A stretch of 48,701 bases of DNA, from contig JAEEGM010000008.1 of assembly GCA_016280325.1 (NCBI GenBank), forward strand, positions 1 through 48,701. Reading direction: 5' to 3'. A program made the translations under genes and the position numbers. Position 1 is the stretch's first letter. Every line of letters begins with the position of its first letter. The DNA is from Eubacterium sp. (GTDB lineage Bacteria; Bacillota; Clostridia; Lachnospirales; Lachnospiraceae). The notes under the pieces are model-generated. The model had not been told where the DNA came from and did no database searches. It saw only the letters and a program-made list of their open reading frames with translations. Positions 33,383 to 42,227 of this stretch are shown in pieces.

Positions 33383-35773
33383 TTATTCCGGGCAAAGTGT
33401 CCCGGCATACAACTGTCCCAGCGCCAGTCCGCCATCACCGGGAGGAACCGCTTCGTTCATATACACGGAAAATCCGAGTGCTCTTAACTTCGGTATCAGA
33501 AGCCGCAAGAACAACCCGTTACACATACACCCTCCTCCGAGCGCTACCGGCAGTTCCTTTTTATCCTCTCCGCTTTCCTCCCGGTATGACGCCCGGATCG
33601 AATCGAGTAGTTCTGCCGTCGCGATCGAAAGCGCCTGGTGAAATTCATAAGCAAGCCATGACGGGTCCTCTCCATACAGCATACGTTTGGCGAGCACCGC
33701 CAACAGGAACACGCCGTCCATCCGCCACACACCGAGCGTCTCCACCTCCCGGACAGGTGCCCAGATTTCCGGTATTCCGTCATCTTCGTTCTGCCCGCGA
33801 AGCCATCTTACGGCCGCCGTCTGCAGGCGCTCAGCGCACTCTCCCTCATAGGTGTTGTAAAACGCGAGCCGAAGCAGAGCCGACGCCGCGTCAAAAAGAC
33901 GTCCCATCGAAGACACGAACACGATATTCACACCCGCATCCAACGCCGATGCCACAATATGATAATTATTAACTGTTCCGCCGTCCATCTGATCGACGAT
34001 CTCCCCAATCTCTCCCTCTGTCAGAAGATCACGCATGAACGCCGCGTGAAGATAGGCATACAACGTCGTTCTGGCATCCGTCGCAGAGGCGTCTCCGCCG
34101 ATCAACGGTACCGCCAACAGATTCCCTTTTCTCTCATACGCCCCATTATCGCAAAGCAGGATCTCGCCGCCCCAGATCGAACCGTCATCTCCGTATCCGG
34201 TTCCGTCATAGGCCACGCCGAGAACCGGGCCACGAAGGTCGTGCTCGGCCATCACGGACGCGATATGCGCGTAGTGATGCTGGTATTTTTCTACCCGACC
34301 CGCAGGCTCCTTCGATAGTTTTTTTACGGAAAAATACCCCGGATGCTTATCACCGATATACCGTGTCGGTTCGATACCGAGAAGTCCCGACAAGGTCTGT
34401 ATCCCCTTCTCTCTGGCCTCATATGCCGCCTTTTCGGCAAGGTCTCCAAAGTGACCGGACAGGTAGGCCTTACCGCTCCTGCCAAGCGCGAAAACCGACT
34501 TCAGGTCACCTCCCGCAGCAAACGTATCCTCCGTCAGTTGAACCGGAAGTTCTACCGGTTCCGGAACGAGACCTCTGGCGCGCCGAAGCACCTGTACGAT
34601 CTCTTCAGAAGACTCTTCATCAGAAATCTTTACCACCTGATAGATCGAGTCATCCAGTCCGTTTTCGATCTCACGGTCATGACAAAGCACCGCATCCGGA
34701 AACCCGCCTCTCCACATTGCAAGCATCTCTTCATCATCGGTACAGATGGGTTCTCCGCCACGGTTACCGCTCGTCATGACAAGCGGACCGCACGCCTCAG
34801 CCAAAAGGATCTGCAGCGGATTGCAAGGTAACATCGCACCGATACGTAGACTCTTACCACAGACAGAAGGAGCAAAATCCTTCCCCTCTTTTTTATCTAC
34901 CAGAACGATCGGACGCGCTGACGATGTCAGGATCCTTTCCTCCGTATCCGACACCTCAGCCATCTCACGGATCGATCTCACATCAGGGAACATTACCGCC
35001 AGCGGTTTTTCCTCACGATTCTTATATTCTCGCAGTCTCGTGGCTGCTTCCTCCGCATTCGGATCAAAGCAAAAATGATACCCGCCGATATCCTTGACCG
35101 CAACTATCTTTCCATCCTTCAGCAGGTTCACCGCCTGTGTGAGCGTGTCCAATTTGTGCTGACTATCTACCGCAGAAACCACACCGTCGTCATGGGATCG
35201 TTCTGCATACAAGCTCAGCTTCGGCCCGCATTTTTCACAGGCGATCGTCTGCGCGTAACAGCGGATATCACCGACCGTTTCATACTCGACACGACATTCC
35301 TCACACATCGGAAACCGATCCATCGTGGTACGCTCTCTGTCATACGGTACCGCGCGCATGATTGAAAACCTCGGCCCGCAGGAAACACAACTGATGAACG
35401 GATACCGATAGCGACGATTCTTCGGATCTGTCAGCTCTTTTTCACAGGCTTCACAGGTCGCGATGTCAGCCGGAAGAAAACGCAGTTCATCTTTTCTCCC
35501 CTGACTCTCCACGATCCGGAATCCGTCCGGGAATTCCCCGGACTCGATATTCTCAGCCCGGACCTCATCCACTCTGGCTCCGGGAATGGTACACGACGAA
35601 AGGCGTCGGACGAACTCATCCAACGCCTCTGCATCACAGGATGCCGCACGTACCTTCACAATTCCGCCGGCATTCCAAACTGTGCCGGAGATGGATAACT
35701 CCCGCGCCGCCTCCGCGACGAAAGGACGAAAACCGACTCCTTGCACCAAACCAAAAATGGTTATCTCCAACAT
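33383..35773 (-). CDS. hypF: Carbamoyltransferase HypF
   Basis: This protein makes the carbamoyl adenylate and passes the carbamoyl group to HypE for cyanide-ligand synthesis. It has 796 residues. Domain order: acylphosphatase (GLVQGVGFRPFV, 8-19), two C4 zinc fingers (CEACEKEL...CVSCGPRFS and CEECRVEY...CEKCGPKLS), YrdC-like ATP-binding domain (about 200-395), and Kae1-like domain with the HHYAHIASVMAEH metal site and ALGGGCMCNGLF near the end. Its ATG overlaps the stop of echF by one base, so it is translationally coupled to the hydrogenase operon. Confidence 0.97.
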   Translation of the reverse strand: MLEITIFGLVQGVGFRPFVAEAARELSISGTVWNAGGIVKVRAASCDAEALDEFVRRLSSCTIPGARVDEVRAENIESGEFPDGFRIVESQGRKDELRFLPADIATCEACEKELTDPKNRRYRYPFISCVSCGPRFSIMRAVPYDRERTTMDRFPMCEECRVEYETVGDIRCYAQTIACEKCGPKLSLYAERSHDDGVVSAVDSQHKLDTLTQAVNLLKDGKIVAVKDIGGYHFCFDPNAEEAATRLREYKNREEKPLAVMFPDVRSIREMAEVSDTEERILTSSARPIVLVDKKEGKDFAPSVCGKSLRIGAMLPCNPLQILLAEACGPLVMTSGNRGGEPICTDDEEMLAMWRGGFPDAVLCHDREIENGLDDSIYQVVKISDEESSEEIVQVLRRARGLVPEPVELPVQLTEDTFAAGGDLKSVFALGRSGKAYLSGHFGDLAEKAAYEAREKGIQTLSGLLGIEPTRYIGDKHPGYFSVKKLSKEPAGRVEKYQHHYAHIASVMAEHDLRGPVLGVAYDGTGYGDDGSIWGGEILLCDNGAYERKGNLLAVPLIGGDASATDARTTLYAYLHAAFMRDLLTEGEIGEIVDQMDGGTVNNYHIVASALDAGVNIVFVSSMGRLFDAASALLRLAFYNTYEGECAERLQTAAVRWLRGQNEDDGIPEIWAPVREVETLGVWRMDGVFLLAVLAKRMLYGEDPSWLAYEFHQALSIATAELLDSIRASYREESGEDKKELPVALGGGCMCNGLFLRLLIPKLRALGFSVYMNEAVPPGDGGLALGQLYAGTLCPE

Positions 35774-36273
35774 TATGCTTCCTCTGTTTTTTCCTCGGTT
35801 GCTTTAGCATCAGTTGCTTCAGCAGCCTTTGCCGTTTTTTCTGCCTCGGCAGCTTTTGCAGCCGCTGCAGCCTTAGCCGCCGCTGCTTTCTCAGCCAGCT
35901 CCGCGCGCTTCTTTGCCTCAGCCTCCAGCACCTCCGGAGACTTAGTATAAGTCACGCGACCTTTCTCCGGTCCCGGAGTCTGATACCCGGTGACCATGTG
36001 CAGACATTTTTTCGGACACTTCTCTACACAATAACCGCAGGCAATACAATCGAACCGGTCGATGGACCAGGTTCCCTTGATCTTATCCACGGTCAGCGTC
36101 CCACAGGGACAGCATCTCGTACACAATCCACACCCGATACACTCATCGATCGTGATGTCAATATGTCCGCGTGATCGCTCCGGATACTCATACGGAACGA
36201 ACGGATAGCTTGTTGTAACCGGCTTCTTAAAAAGGTTCTTAAGCGTCGCCGGTGCAAATTTCATAACACCCAT
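35773..36273 (-). CDS. echF: Ech hydrogenase 2x[4Fe-4S] ferredoxin subunit with Ala/Lys/Glu-rich tail
   Basis: An electron-transfer subunit of the membrane hydrogenase. Two [4Fe-4S] motifs are CIGCGLCTRCCP (residues about 42-53) and CIACGYCVEKCP (about 75-86). Residues about 112-166 form a long Ala/Lys/Glu-rich, probably helical tail (EAEAKKRAELAEKAAAAKAA and onward), which is not part of the ferredoxin fold and which I do not know from other EchF proteins. It lies 34 bases after echE. Confidence 0.92.
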   Translation of the reverse strand: MGVMKFAPATLKNLFKKPVTTSYPFVPYEYPERSRGHIDITIDECIGCGLCTRCCPCGTLTVDKIKGTWSIDRFDCIACGYCVEKCPKKCLHMVTGYQTPGPEKGRVTYTKSPEVLEAEAKKRAELAEKAAAAKAAAAAKAAEAEKTAKAAEATDAKATEEKTEEA

Positions 36274-36307
36274 AGTTTACCTCACATTCTGCGTTCAGAC
36301 TCGCATC

Positions 36308-37390
36308 TTATCGTTCCGTACAGCTGACGCAAGGATCGATCGTCAGGATCAGAAGCCCCACGTCCGCCAGTTCCGTATTTTTCAACATCTCACACAATCC
36401 CGGAAGATTGGCGAAGGTTGGGGTGCGGATACGCATTCTCTCTACGAACGGCTTACCACTTGCCTTAACATAGTAAACTGCCTCACCTCGCGGCTGCTCC
36501 AACCGTACGAAGGCTTCGCCGTCCGGATTGCCCTTCACCTGAACGGAAAGCTCATCTGACGCCGGGATCTTTGCGATCGCCTGACGCAAAATATCGATCG
36601 ACTGGAACACTTCCATAATACGACATTTACAACGGGCATAACAGTCACCTTCGTGACTGACGATAGGCTCAAAATCAATGTGCGGATAGGCCGCGTAGCC
36701 GAGCTTTCTCATATCGGAGTGAATACCGCTGGCACGTCCGAACGGACCGCAGCATCCGCGCTCATGCGCCTGCTCCTTGGTCAGAACACCGACACGGACC
36801 AGACGGGACTGTACGGAATAGTCCTCTAAAAATGTCTTGCTCAGCACCTGCAACTCCTCTTCCACCTCAGCGATCGTGGAAAGGATGATCCTCAACTGCT
36901 CATCCGTGATATCCTTGATCACACCGCCGACGCAGTTTACCGAGAAGATCAGACGACCGCCACTGGTCATCTCCTGCATATCCAGTACCTTCTCTCGCAC
37001 ACGCCAGGCCTGATAGAACAGGTTCTCAAATCCGAAACCATCGGCGAGAAGTCCGAGCCACAGAAGATGCGAATGCATTCTTCCAAGCTCCGCCCAGATC
37101 GTACGCAGGAACTTCGCACGGTCCGGAATCTCCACATCAAAAATACGCTCGACGGCTTCGCAGTATCCCATACCATGCTGGAACGAACAGATTCCGCAGG
37201 TACGCTCCGCTACGTAAGTCATCTGGTTGAAATCCCTCTTGTCGACCAGGCTCTCCAGTCCTCGATGGATAAATCCGATCGAAGGGATCGCCTCGACGAT
37301 CTTCTCATCCTCCACCACGAGATCAAGATGGATCGGCTCCGGCAGAACCGGATGCTGCGGGCCGAAGGGAATCACACTTTTCTTAGCCAT
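36308..37390 (-). CDS. echE: Ech hydrogenase large subunit ([NiFe] site)
   Basis: The group 4 [NiFe]-hydrogenase catalytic subunit, homologous to NuoD. It has 360 residues from the start at 37390, which follows GGGGGAG and overlaps echD by eight bases. Both nickel-ligand motifs are intact: RTCGICSFQHGMGYC (N-terminal) and DPCVSCTER (C-terminal). The protein ends at this Arg, so there is no C-terminal peptide to be removed by an endopeptidase. Intact ligands mean a true hydrogenase rather than a complex I-like subunit. Confidence 0.95.
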   Translation of the reverse strand: MAKKSVIPFGPQHPVLPEPIHLDLVVEDEKIVEAIPSIGFIHRGLESLVDKRDFNQMTYVAERTCGICSFQHGMGYCEAVERIFDVEIPDRAKFLRTIWAELGRMHSHLLWLGLLADGFGFENLFYQAWRVREKVLDMQEMTSGGRLIFSVNCVGGVIKDITDEQLRIILSTIAEVEEELQVLSKTFLEDYSVQSRLVRVGVLTKEQAHERGCCGPFGRASGIHSDMRKLGYAAYPHIDFEPIVSHEGDCYARCKCRIMEVFQSIDILRQAIAKIPASDELSVQVKGNPDGEAFVRLEQPRGEAVYYVKASGKPFVERMRIRTPTFANLPGLCEMLKNTELADVGLLILTIDPCVSCTER

Positions 37391-37775
37391 TCTTCTTCTC
37401 CCCCTCTCCCTCTTTTCCCGGTCCGAGCGGATTAACTTTCTTGATCCGGTAGAGTTTATCATTGTAGTCTACGGCGATCATACGGATCTTGACGCCGAAG
37501 AGTTCTTTCATTTCATTTTCATAGAATACGGCCGCCGGAACGATATCCGTGATCGAAGGCACCTCAACATCAGTATCTATCACCAGACGGAGGGTCTTAT
37601 ACTCATAGGTCGTATCATCAGCAAAGGAATAGCTGAGCTCGAATTTTTCATTGATATAGGCCGCGCACGCCTGTGACAGACGCATCCCGTCCTTCTTCAG
37701 TTGCATCACTTTCGGAAGGAGTTCTCCCACCTCGATTGTGATCAGTTGTTCTTCCGGATGGATCACCTCAGCCAT
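37383..37775 (-). CDS. echD: Ech hydrogenase NuoC-like subunit
   Basis: A 130-residue relative of the 30-kDa subunit of complex I. The family core DTDVEVPSITDIVPAAVFYENEMKELFGVKI (about 67-97) is visible in three blocks ending ENEMKELFGV. It overlaps echC by eight bases upstream and echE downstream, which fits a tight complex operon. Confidence 0.92.
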   Translation of the reverse strand: MAEVIHPEEQLITIEVGELLPKVMQLKKDGMRLSQACAAYINEKFELSYSFADDTTYEYKTLRLVIDTDVEVPSITDIVPAAVFYENEMKELFGVKIRMIAVDYNDKLYRIKKVNPLGPGKEGEGEKKNG

Positions 37776-38280
37776 TATCCTTCACCTCACTCTCTGCCGC
37801 CACAGTACCTTCCGCCACATCGGATTCTGCAGGTTTGATACCGTGCTTTTTATTATACTTATGCTCATCCAGACGCTTCTGGAAAAGCTCAACAGCCTGA
37901 ACCACGCCGTCGATGATTGCCTGCGGACGTGCCGCGCAACCCGGCACATAGATATCTACCGGAATCACCGAATCCGCGCCTCCGAGGATGTTGTAACAAT
38001 CCTTAAAAATACCCCCGGTGCAGGCACACACGCCGACCGCTACGACAACCTTCGGTCTCGGCATCTGATCATACAACTGCTGTACGACCGGTGCGTTCTG
38101 CTCATTGATACCACCCGTGATCATCAGGATATCTGCCTGCATCGGATCACCGGTATTCATCACACCAAAACGCTCGGCATCGTACACCGGCGTCAATGCT
38201 GCCAATACCTCAATATCGCATCCGTTACAGCTGGATCCGTCATAGTGAAGCAGCCACGGAGATCGTTTGATATTTGCCAT
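37768..38280 (-). CDS. echC: Ech hydrogenase small subunit (NuoB-like, [4Fe-4S])
   Basis: A 170-residue small subunit carrying the proximal [4Fe-4S] cluster. Ligands are in GSSCNGCDIEVLAAL, VAVGVCACTGGIF and DIYVPGCAARPQAI. A charged C-terminal extension of about 30 residues (from KYNKKHGIKPAES) goes beyond the usual end. It lies 18 bases after echB. Confidence 0.95.
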   Translation of the reverse strand: MANIKRSPWLLHYDGSSCNGCDIEVLAALTPVYDAERFGVMNTGDPMQADILMITGGINEQNAPVVQQLYDQMPRPKVVVAVGVCACTGGIFKDCYNILGGADSVIPVDIYVPGCAARPQAIIDGVVQAVELFQKRLDEHKYNKKHGIKPAESDVAEGTVAAESEVKDNG

Positions 38281-38298
38281 ATTCTCATCCTCGTCTTT

Positions 38299-39177
38299 CT
38301 ATCGTTTCATTACCATCAGTATGATCAGGTTCACGCCCGCGGAAAGTGCTGTCACACCCCAGCTGAGCTTCACCATCATATCCCACTTCACACGTGCGGA
38401 AGTATTGTCGATCAGGATCTCGACAAAGTACGTAACGAGTACCACGCCGATCGCAATGAAAATACTCCACCAGGTCGAATTGACAATATACAGTCCGACC
38501 ACACCCATCAGGAAGACATTCTCATACCACTCCGTCACCTGGAAGATGGCCAGGTTTCTGGCACCCATCTCCGTCGTCAGACCTTTGACCAGCTCCTGAT
38601 GCATATGATGCGACGTAGACAGATCAAACGGCGACTTTCGCATTTTTATCGTTAGGATAAATACAAAGGCTATGAAAAATCCCGGTAAAAATGTAATCGC
38701 ACTCCACTCCGAGCTTGCTATCTCGCTGACATTGAATGTCCCTTCTGCCAGATAGAACCCCACACAAGTGAGAAGCACCGCCGGCTCATATGCCAGCATC
38801 TGGATCAGCTCGCGGTTACCTCCCATCGTCGAATACGGTGTCGATGTAACCATCGCCGCGAAGTACAAAAATGTCGCCCCGGTACTCATGACGAAAAAGC
38901 ACATCAGGATATCCGTTCCCGCGAAGAACATAACGCCGGTCACAACGATCAATACAAAGTAGGACAACAGGAAAAACATCTGCGAACGACTGACGATGAT
39001 CACCTGTTTGGAAAACAGTTTGATCACATCGTAGAACGGCTGCAGAAGCGGCGGTCCCACTCTTCGCTGCATACGCGCGCTTATTTTTCTGTCAAAACCT
39101 TCCAGCAATCCTCCGACAATCGGAGCCAGGAGGACATAGCAAACGACAAGAATAACTTTCGTAGTTGTTATACTCAT
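38299..39177 (-). CDS. echB: Ech hydrogenase membrane subunit (NuoH-like)
   Basis: A 292-residue protein with about eight membrane helices. It has the NuoH/HycD signature near the N-terminus (GFDRKISARMQRRVGPPLLQ), and RKSPFDLSTSHHMHQELVKG later, the loop that contacts the hydrogenase module. Its ATG overlaps the echA stop by four bases. Confidence 0.95.
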   Translation of the reverse strand: MSITTTKVILVVCYVLLAPIVGGLLEGFDRKISARMQRRVGPPLLQPFYDVIKLFSKQVIIVSRSQMFFLLSYFVLIVVTGVMFFAGTDILMCFFVMSTGATFLYFAAMVTSTPYSTMGGNRELIQMLAYEPAVLLTCVGFYLAEGTFNVSEIASSEWSAITFLPGFFIAFVFILTIKMRKSPFDLSTSHHMHQELVKGLTTEMGARNLAIFQVTEWYENVFLMGVVGLYIVNSTWWSIFIAIGVVLVTYFVEILIDNTSARVKWDMMVKLSWGVTALSAGVNLIILMVMKR

Positions 39178-41105
39178 GACAGCGCACCTCCTATGATCAG
39201 AACCATCATCACGATCAGAACCGCCGTCGTGAAGATCTGCGCCGGCTTCATCAGCTTACGCTTGCCGACAAGGTCTTTATAATAATGATTGGAAAGCCAC
39301 AGGGTTTTCCTCTCGCCGAAGGAATCGACAAAGGAGCGGTTATCGCCGTAGTTGACACCGTTCATGTACGAATCCTTTCGGTTGTAGGTCATCTTTCGAC
39401 TGTATACATATGCCGCCACAGGCACCGCAAAGACAAGCAGGATGATCACGACCAGCACGACCAGTACCTCGGTCGGCAGCACGTTCATCGAAGCCCCGAA
39501 GGTCTCACCTACCAGCGGATTCACGTAGACGCTGGAAAGCAAAGGGAACAGTGCGCACAAAAGCAACATCAGTATCGCGTGGATCGTCAACGAGAGCATC
39601 TCGGTCGGCCTCGTGACATCTTTGATCTTCTCCTCCGTCAGATGCGTGTGGCTGACAAGCTTACCCATCCACTTCGTCCAGTACAGTGATGTTGTCGCCG
39701 AACCGAAGGCGATAAACAGCACCAGGATGATATTTCGCTCATCCACAGACGCACGAAACGCCGCCCACTTGGAGATCAGCATTCCGAACGGTGCCAAAAA
39801 CATTCCGGCAATTCCGATAAACATAAACGCCGCCAGCTTCGGCATGATATAGAGAAGTCCGTGCATATCCTCCACGTCACGGGAGTGAAGCGAGTTCTCC
39901 GTCGCGCCCACATCCTGGAACAAAAGCGACTTGGAGATCGCATGGAAGATCATCAAAAATACACCCGCCCACATGGTCTCCGGCGTTCCCACGCCGGCAC
40001 AGGCCACCATCAGGCCGAGGTTGGATATCGTTGAAAAGGCAAGTATCTTCTTACCATCACTCTGCGCAATCGCCATCAGCGAAGTCGCAAGGAAGGTAAA
40101 GCCTCCGATCAGGGCGATCAGATCACCTGTCGTCGTACCGCTCAACGCCGGTGACAATCTGAGAAGCACATAGATGCCGGCCTTAACCATCGTCGCACTA
40201 TGCAACAGCGCCGAGGACGGGGTCGGTGCCACCATCGCTCCGATCAACCAGGTTGAGAACGGCAACTGCGCCGCCTTAGTTAACGCCGCAAAAGCAATGA
40301 GCGCCACCGCGATCGTCACGACCGAGCCATGCGCATTTGCGCACATGGACACCAACGCGTGAAGCGAAACCGTCTTCATATTGACTGCAAAGTAAATAAT
40401 CCCCACTGCCAGCGCGCATCCGCCGAGAAGGTTCATCCACAATGCGCGGAACGAATTGTGGATTGCTTCTTTTTCTCTTGTATATCCGATCAAAAGGAAT
40501 GAGCAGACACTGGTCAGCTCCCAGAAGAAATCAATCCAAAGCAGACTCTCGGAAAGGACGAATCCAAACATCGCCGAGAGGAACAAAAACAGTAGCATAA
40601 AGAAATAATGACGTCTGTCCTGAACGTCTTTATGATGGTTGTGATAACCGTGCATATAACCCACGGCATAGATGACGATCAATCCGCCGATCACACCGAC
40701 GATGACACACATCAGCAGCGAAAGATGATCGATATAGATATGGGTAATCTCACTTGTCTTCGGTCCGGCAAGCTCCAACCAGATCATAGCCGCCGTCGGA
40801 ATGATCGACAGAAGCGATACCCAATATTTCCTATACTTAAAGCTTAAAAATGTTACGACACACATCAGGATAACTTCGGCGCCAAGGATCGTGTAATCCG
40901 CCACCTCGGTATCCACATACAGGGTCATGATCTTGGATCCGTTATCGATCCACATCCAGACAAGATACCCCACTCCTGCCATGATAAGTACAGCTCCGAT
41001 ATAAGCGATCACCGCGCGCACCTTGTCCACGCGTACAACAAACATGAGAAACGCGATCACAAGCGGTGCGATGATCAAAAACGGAACTACCGGTAAGTAA
41101 TTCAT
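39174..41105 (-). CDS. echA: Ech hydrogenase antiporter-like membrane subunit (NuoL-like)
   Basis: A 643-residue protein with about 16 membrane helices, the ion-pumping subunit related to NuoL/MrpA. The proton-channel family segment is LLWIDFFWELTSVCSFLLIGYTREKEA (about 187-213), followed by AALTKAAQLPFSTWLIGAMVAPTPSSALLHSATMVKAG in which the conserved Lys and His residues are present. It has a strong AGGAGG site and is the first of six ech genes. It starts 36 bases after the AraC-type regulator gene. Confidence 0.95.
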   Translation of the reverse strand: MNYLPVVPFLIIAPLVIAFLMFVVRVDKVRAVIAYIGAVLIMAGVGYLVWMWIDNGSKIMTLYVDTEVADYTILGAEVILMCVVTFLSFKYRKYWVSLLSIIPTAAMIWLELAGPKTSEITHIYIDHLSLLMCVIVGVIGGLIVIYAVGYMHGYHNHHKDVQDRRHYFFMLLFLFLSAMFGFVLSESLLWIDFFWELTSVCSFLLIGYTREKEAIHNSFRALWMNLLGGCALAVGIIYFAVNMKTVSLHALVSMCANAHGSVVTIAVALIAFAALTKAAQLPFSTWLIGAMVAPTPSSALLHSATMVKAGIYVLLRLSPALSGTTTGDLIALIGGFTFLATSLMAIAQSDGKKILAFSTISNLGLMVACAGVGTPETMWAGVFLMIFHAISKSLLFQDVGATENSLHSRDVEDMHGLLYIMPKLAAFMFIGIAGMFLAPFGMLISKWAAFRASVDERNIILVLFIAFGSATTSLYWTKWMGKLVSHTHLTEEKIKDVTRPTEMLSLTIHAILMLLLCALFPLLSSVYVNPLVGETFGASMNVLPTEVLVVLVVIILLVFAVPVAAYVYSRKMTYNRKDSYMNGVNYGDNRSFVDSFGERKTLWLSNHYYKDLVGKRKLMKPAQIFTTAVLIVMMVLIIGGALS

Positions 41106-41141
41106 AACTGCCTCCTATTATTACTTGTATTTGTATTCGTA

Positions 41142-41906
41142 TTACCGATAGTAACGCAATCGGTATTGTTTCGGTGTGATCTTCATCTGTTCACGGAAGA
41201 CCTTGATAAAGTGAGAATTGGAACCAAACCCGAGCCCCGTCGCAATCTGCGTCAGCGTGTAATTCGATTCCTTCAACATCACGGAAGCCACCGCCACGCG
41301 CTGGTCTCTCACATAGTCCTGAACGGTCGTCCCTGCTTCCTCGTGGAATCTCGTCGCCAGATAGTTGGGCGAAAGACTTACCGCCTTGCCGATATCCTTC
41401 AGCATCAGTTTGGTGTGGAGGTTCTCGCGGATGTACGTCATCGCCTGGGCGATCGACCGACTGATCTTCGCACGGCCTTTTTCCTCAGCCGCCTGACTCT
41501 CCTCGATGAACTCCTTGCTCTCCTGCACTTTTCTCGTAAAGTCAAGGAACATGATCGTATGCAGTTCGTCCACCGCCTCGATGGTCTTGCAATCATCCAT
41601 TCGGCTGATATAGAGATTCTTCAGCGCTGTAGCCGCTTCTGTCTGCATCCCGCCCTGCATCGCGAAGAAGGCCGCCATCGTTGTCGATGACACAAAGAGG
41701 AACTTCTTATTCATCAGTTCGTCATTCGAGAGCTTATCGCCGTCCACACTGTCGATCAGAGCCTTACAGCTCATCACACCCTCGATGTTTCCGTCTCTCA
41801 AACTGTAGTACGGAATCATCGCGAAGCTGGGGATCCGCTTCTCCTTCTGCTCTTCCTTCTCCTCCGATTCATCGCGAAGGTATTCCAGATAGATCGGTTC
41901 ATCCAT
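41142..41906 (-). CDS. AraC-family transcriptional regulator
   Basis: A 254-residue protein. The C-terminal 100 residues are the AraC double helix-turn-helix (AMTYIRENLHTKLMLKDIGK..., LSPNYLATRFHEEAGTTVQDYV, and the signature IATGLGFGSNSHFIKVFREQMKITPKQYR). The N-terminal part (1-140) is not a recognisable sugar-binding cupin and may sense another signal. It lies immediately upstream of echA in the same direction, so it may control the hydrogenase operon and be transcribed with it (inference from position). A dyad overlaps its likely -10 box. Confidence 0.92.
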   Translation of the reverse strand: MDEPIYLEYLRDESEEKEEQKEKRIPSFAMIPYYSLRDGNIEGVMSCKALIDSVDGDKLSNDELMNKKFLFVSSTTMAAFFAMQGGMQTEAATALKNLYISRMDDCKTIEAVDELHTIMFLDFTRKVQESKEFIEESQAAEEKGRAKISRSIAQAMTYIRENLHTKLMLKDIGKAVSLSPNYLATRFHEEAGTTVQDYVRDQRVAVASVMLKESNYTLTQIATGLGFGSNSHFIKVFREQMKITPKQYRLRYYR

Positions 41907-41925
41907 TCGGCCTGTCCTCCTTATC

Positions 41926-41948
41926 GTATAATTCGTGATATATTATAC
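41926..41948. promoter_or_regulatory. Dyad overlapping the likely -10 box of the AraC-ech transcript
   Basis: GTATAAT (41926-41932) and ATTATAC (41942-41948) are exact inverted repeats nine bases apart. On the minus strand the distal copy supplies TATAAT, about 36 bases ahead of the regulator start. The -35 is weak (CTTTGA), which would suit an activated promoter. Confidence 0.5.
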
Positions 41949-42053
41949 ATAATCTATCAATTCTCAAAGGTTTTTTACTCGCAGCAGTACTATTATATCA
42001 CAATTCTCCGATAAATCAACCGCTAGATGTAGGTTTTGATACGCATAAAAAGA

Positions 42054-42207
42054 GGCATTTGGTAAATATATCCGGTGAGGGACCTTTTGCGAACGACACT
42101 GCGCAGCGCGCGTATAAGCGACGCGAAGCGTCGGTATTCGCACGCGTGCAGTGCTGCGTTCGGAACTGGCGCAAGCGCAGTCCCTCACGGATATATAACC
42201 AAATGCC
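42054..42207. repeat. Long palindromic repeat element, copy B (downstream of fakA)
   Basis: The arms GGCATTTGGT-AA-ATATATCC-G-GTGAGGGAC (42054-42083) and GTCCCTCAC-GGATATAT-A-ACCAAATGCC (42180-42207) are complementary apart from small bulges. Inside are GCGAACG/CGTTCG, CACTGC/GCAGTG and CGACGC-GAA-GCGTCG hairpins. The core 42075-42188 matches the core of the element at 15801-15925. On the minus strand the outer stem extends to GAGGCATTTGGT...ACCAAATGCCTC and is followed by TTTTT, so it may also terminate fakA. It fills most of the 321-base gap between fakA and the AraC-type gene. Confidence 0.88.
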
Positions 42208-42227
42208 TCGGCTATAATTCCAAAACC

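Noticed and set aside
37391-37462. Longer N-terminus of the hydrogenase large subunit
   Set aside because: It would lie within echD and encode a stretch of Arg/Lys/Glu from another gene's frame; the start at 37390 has GGGGGAG and gives the family N-terminus.
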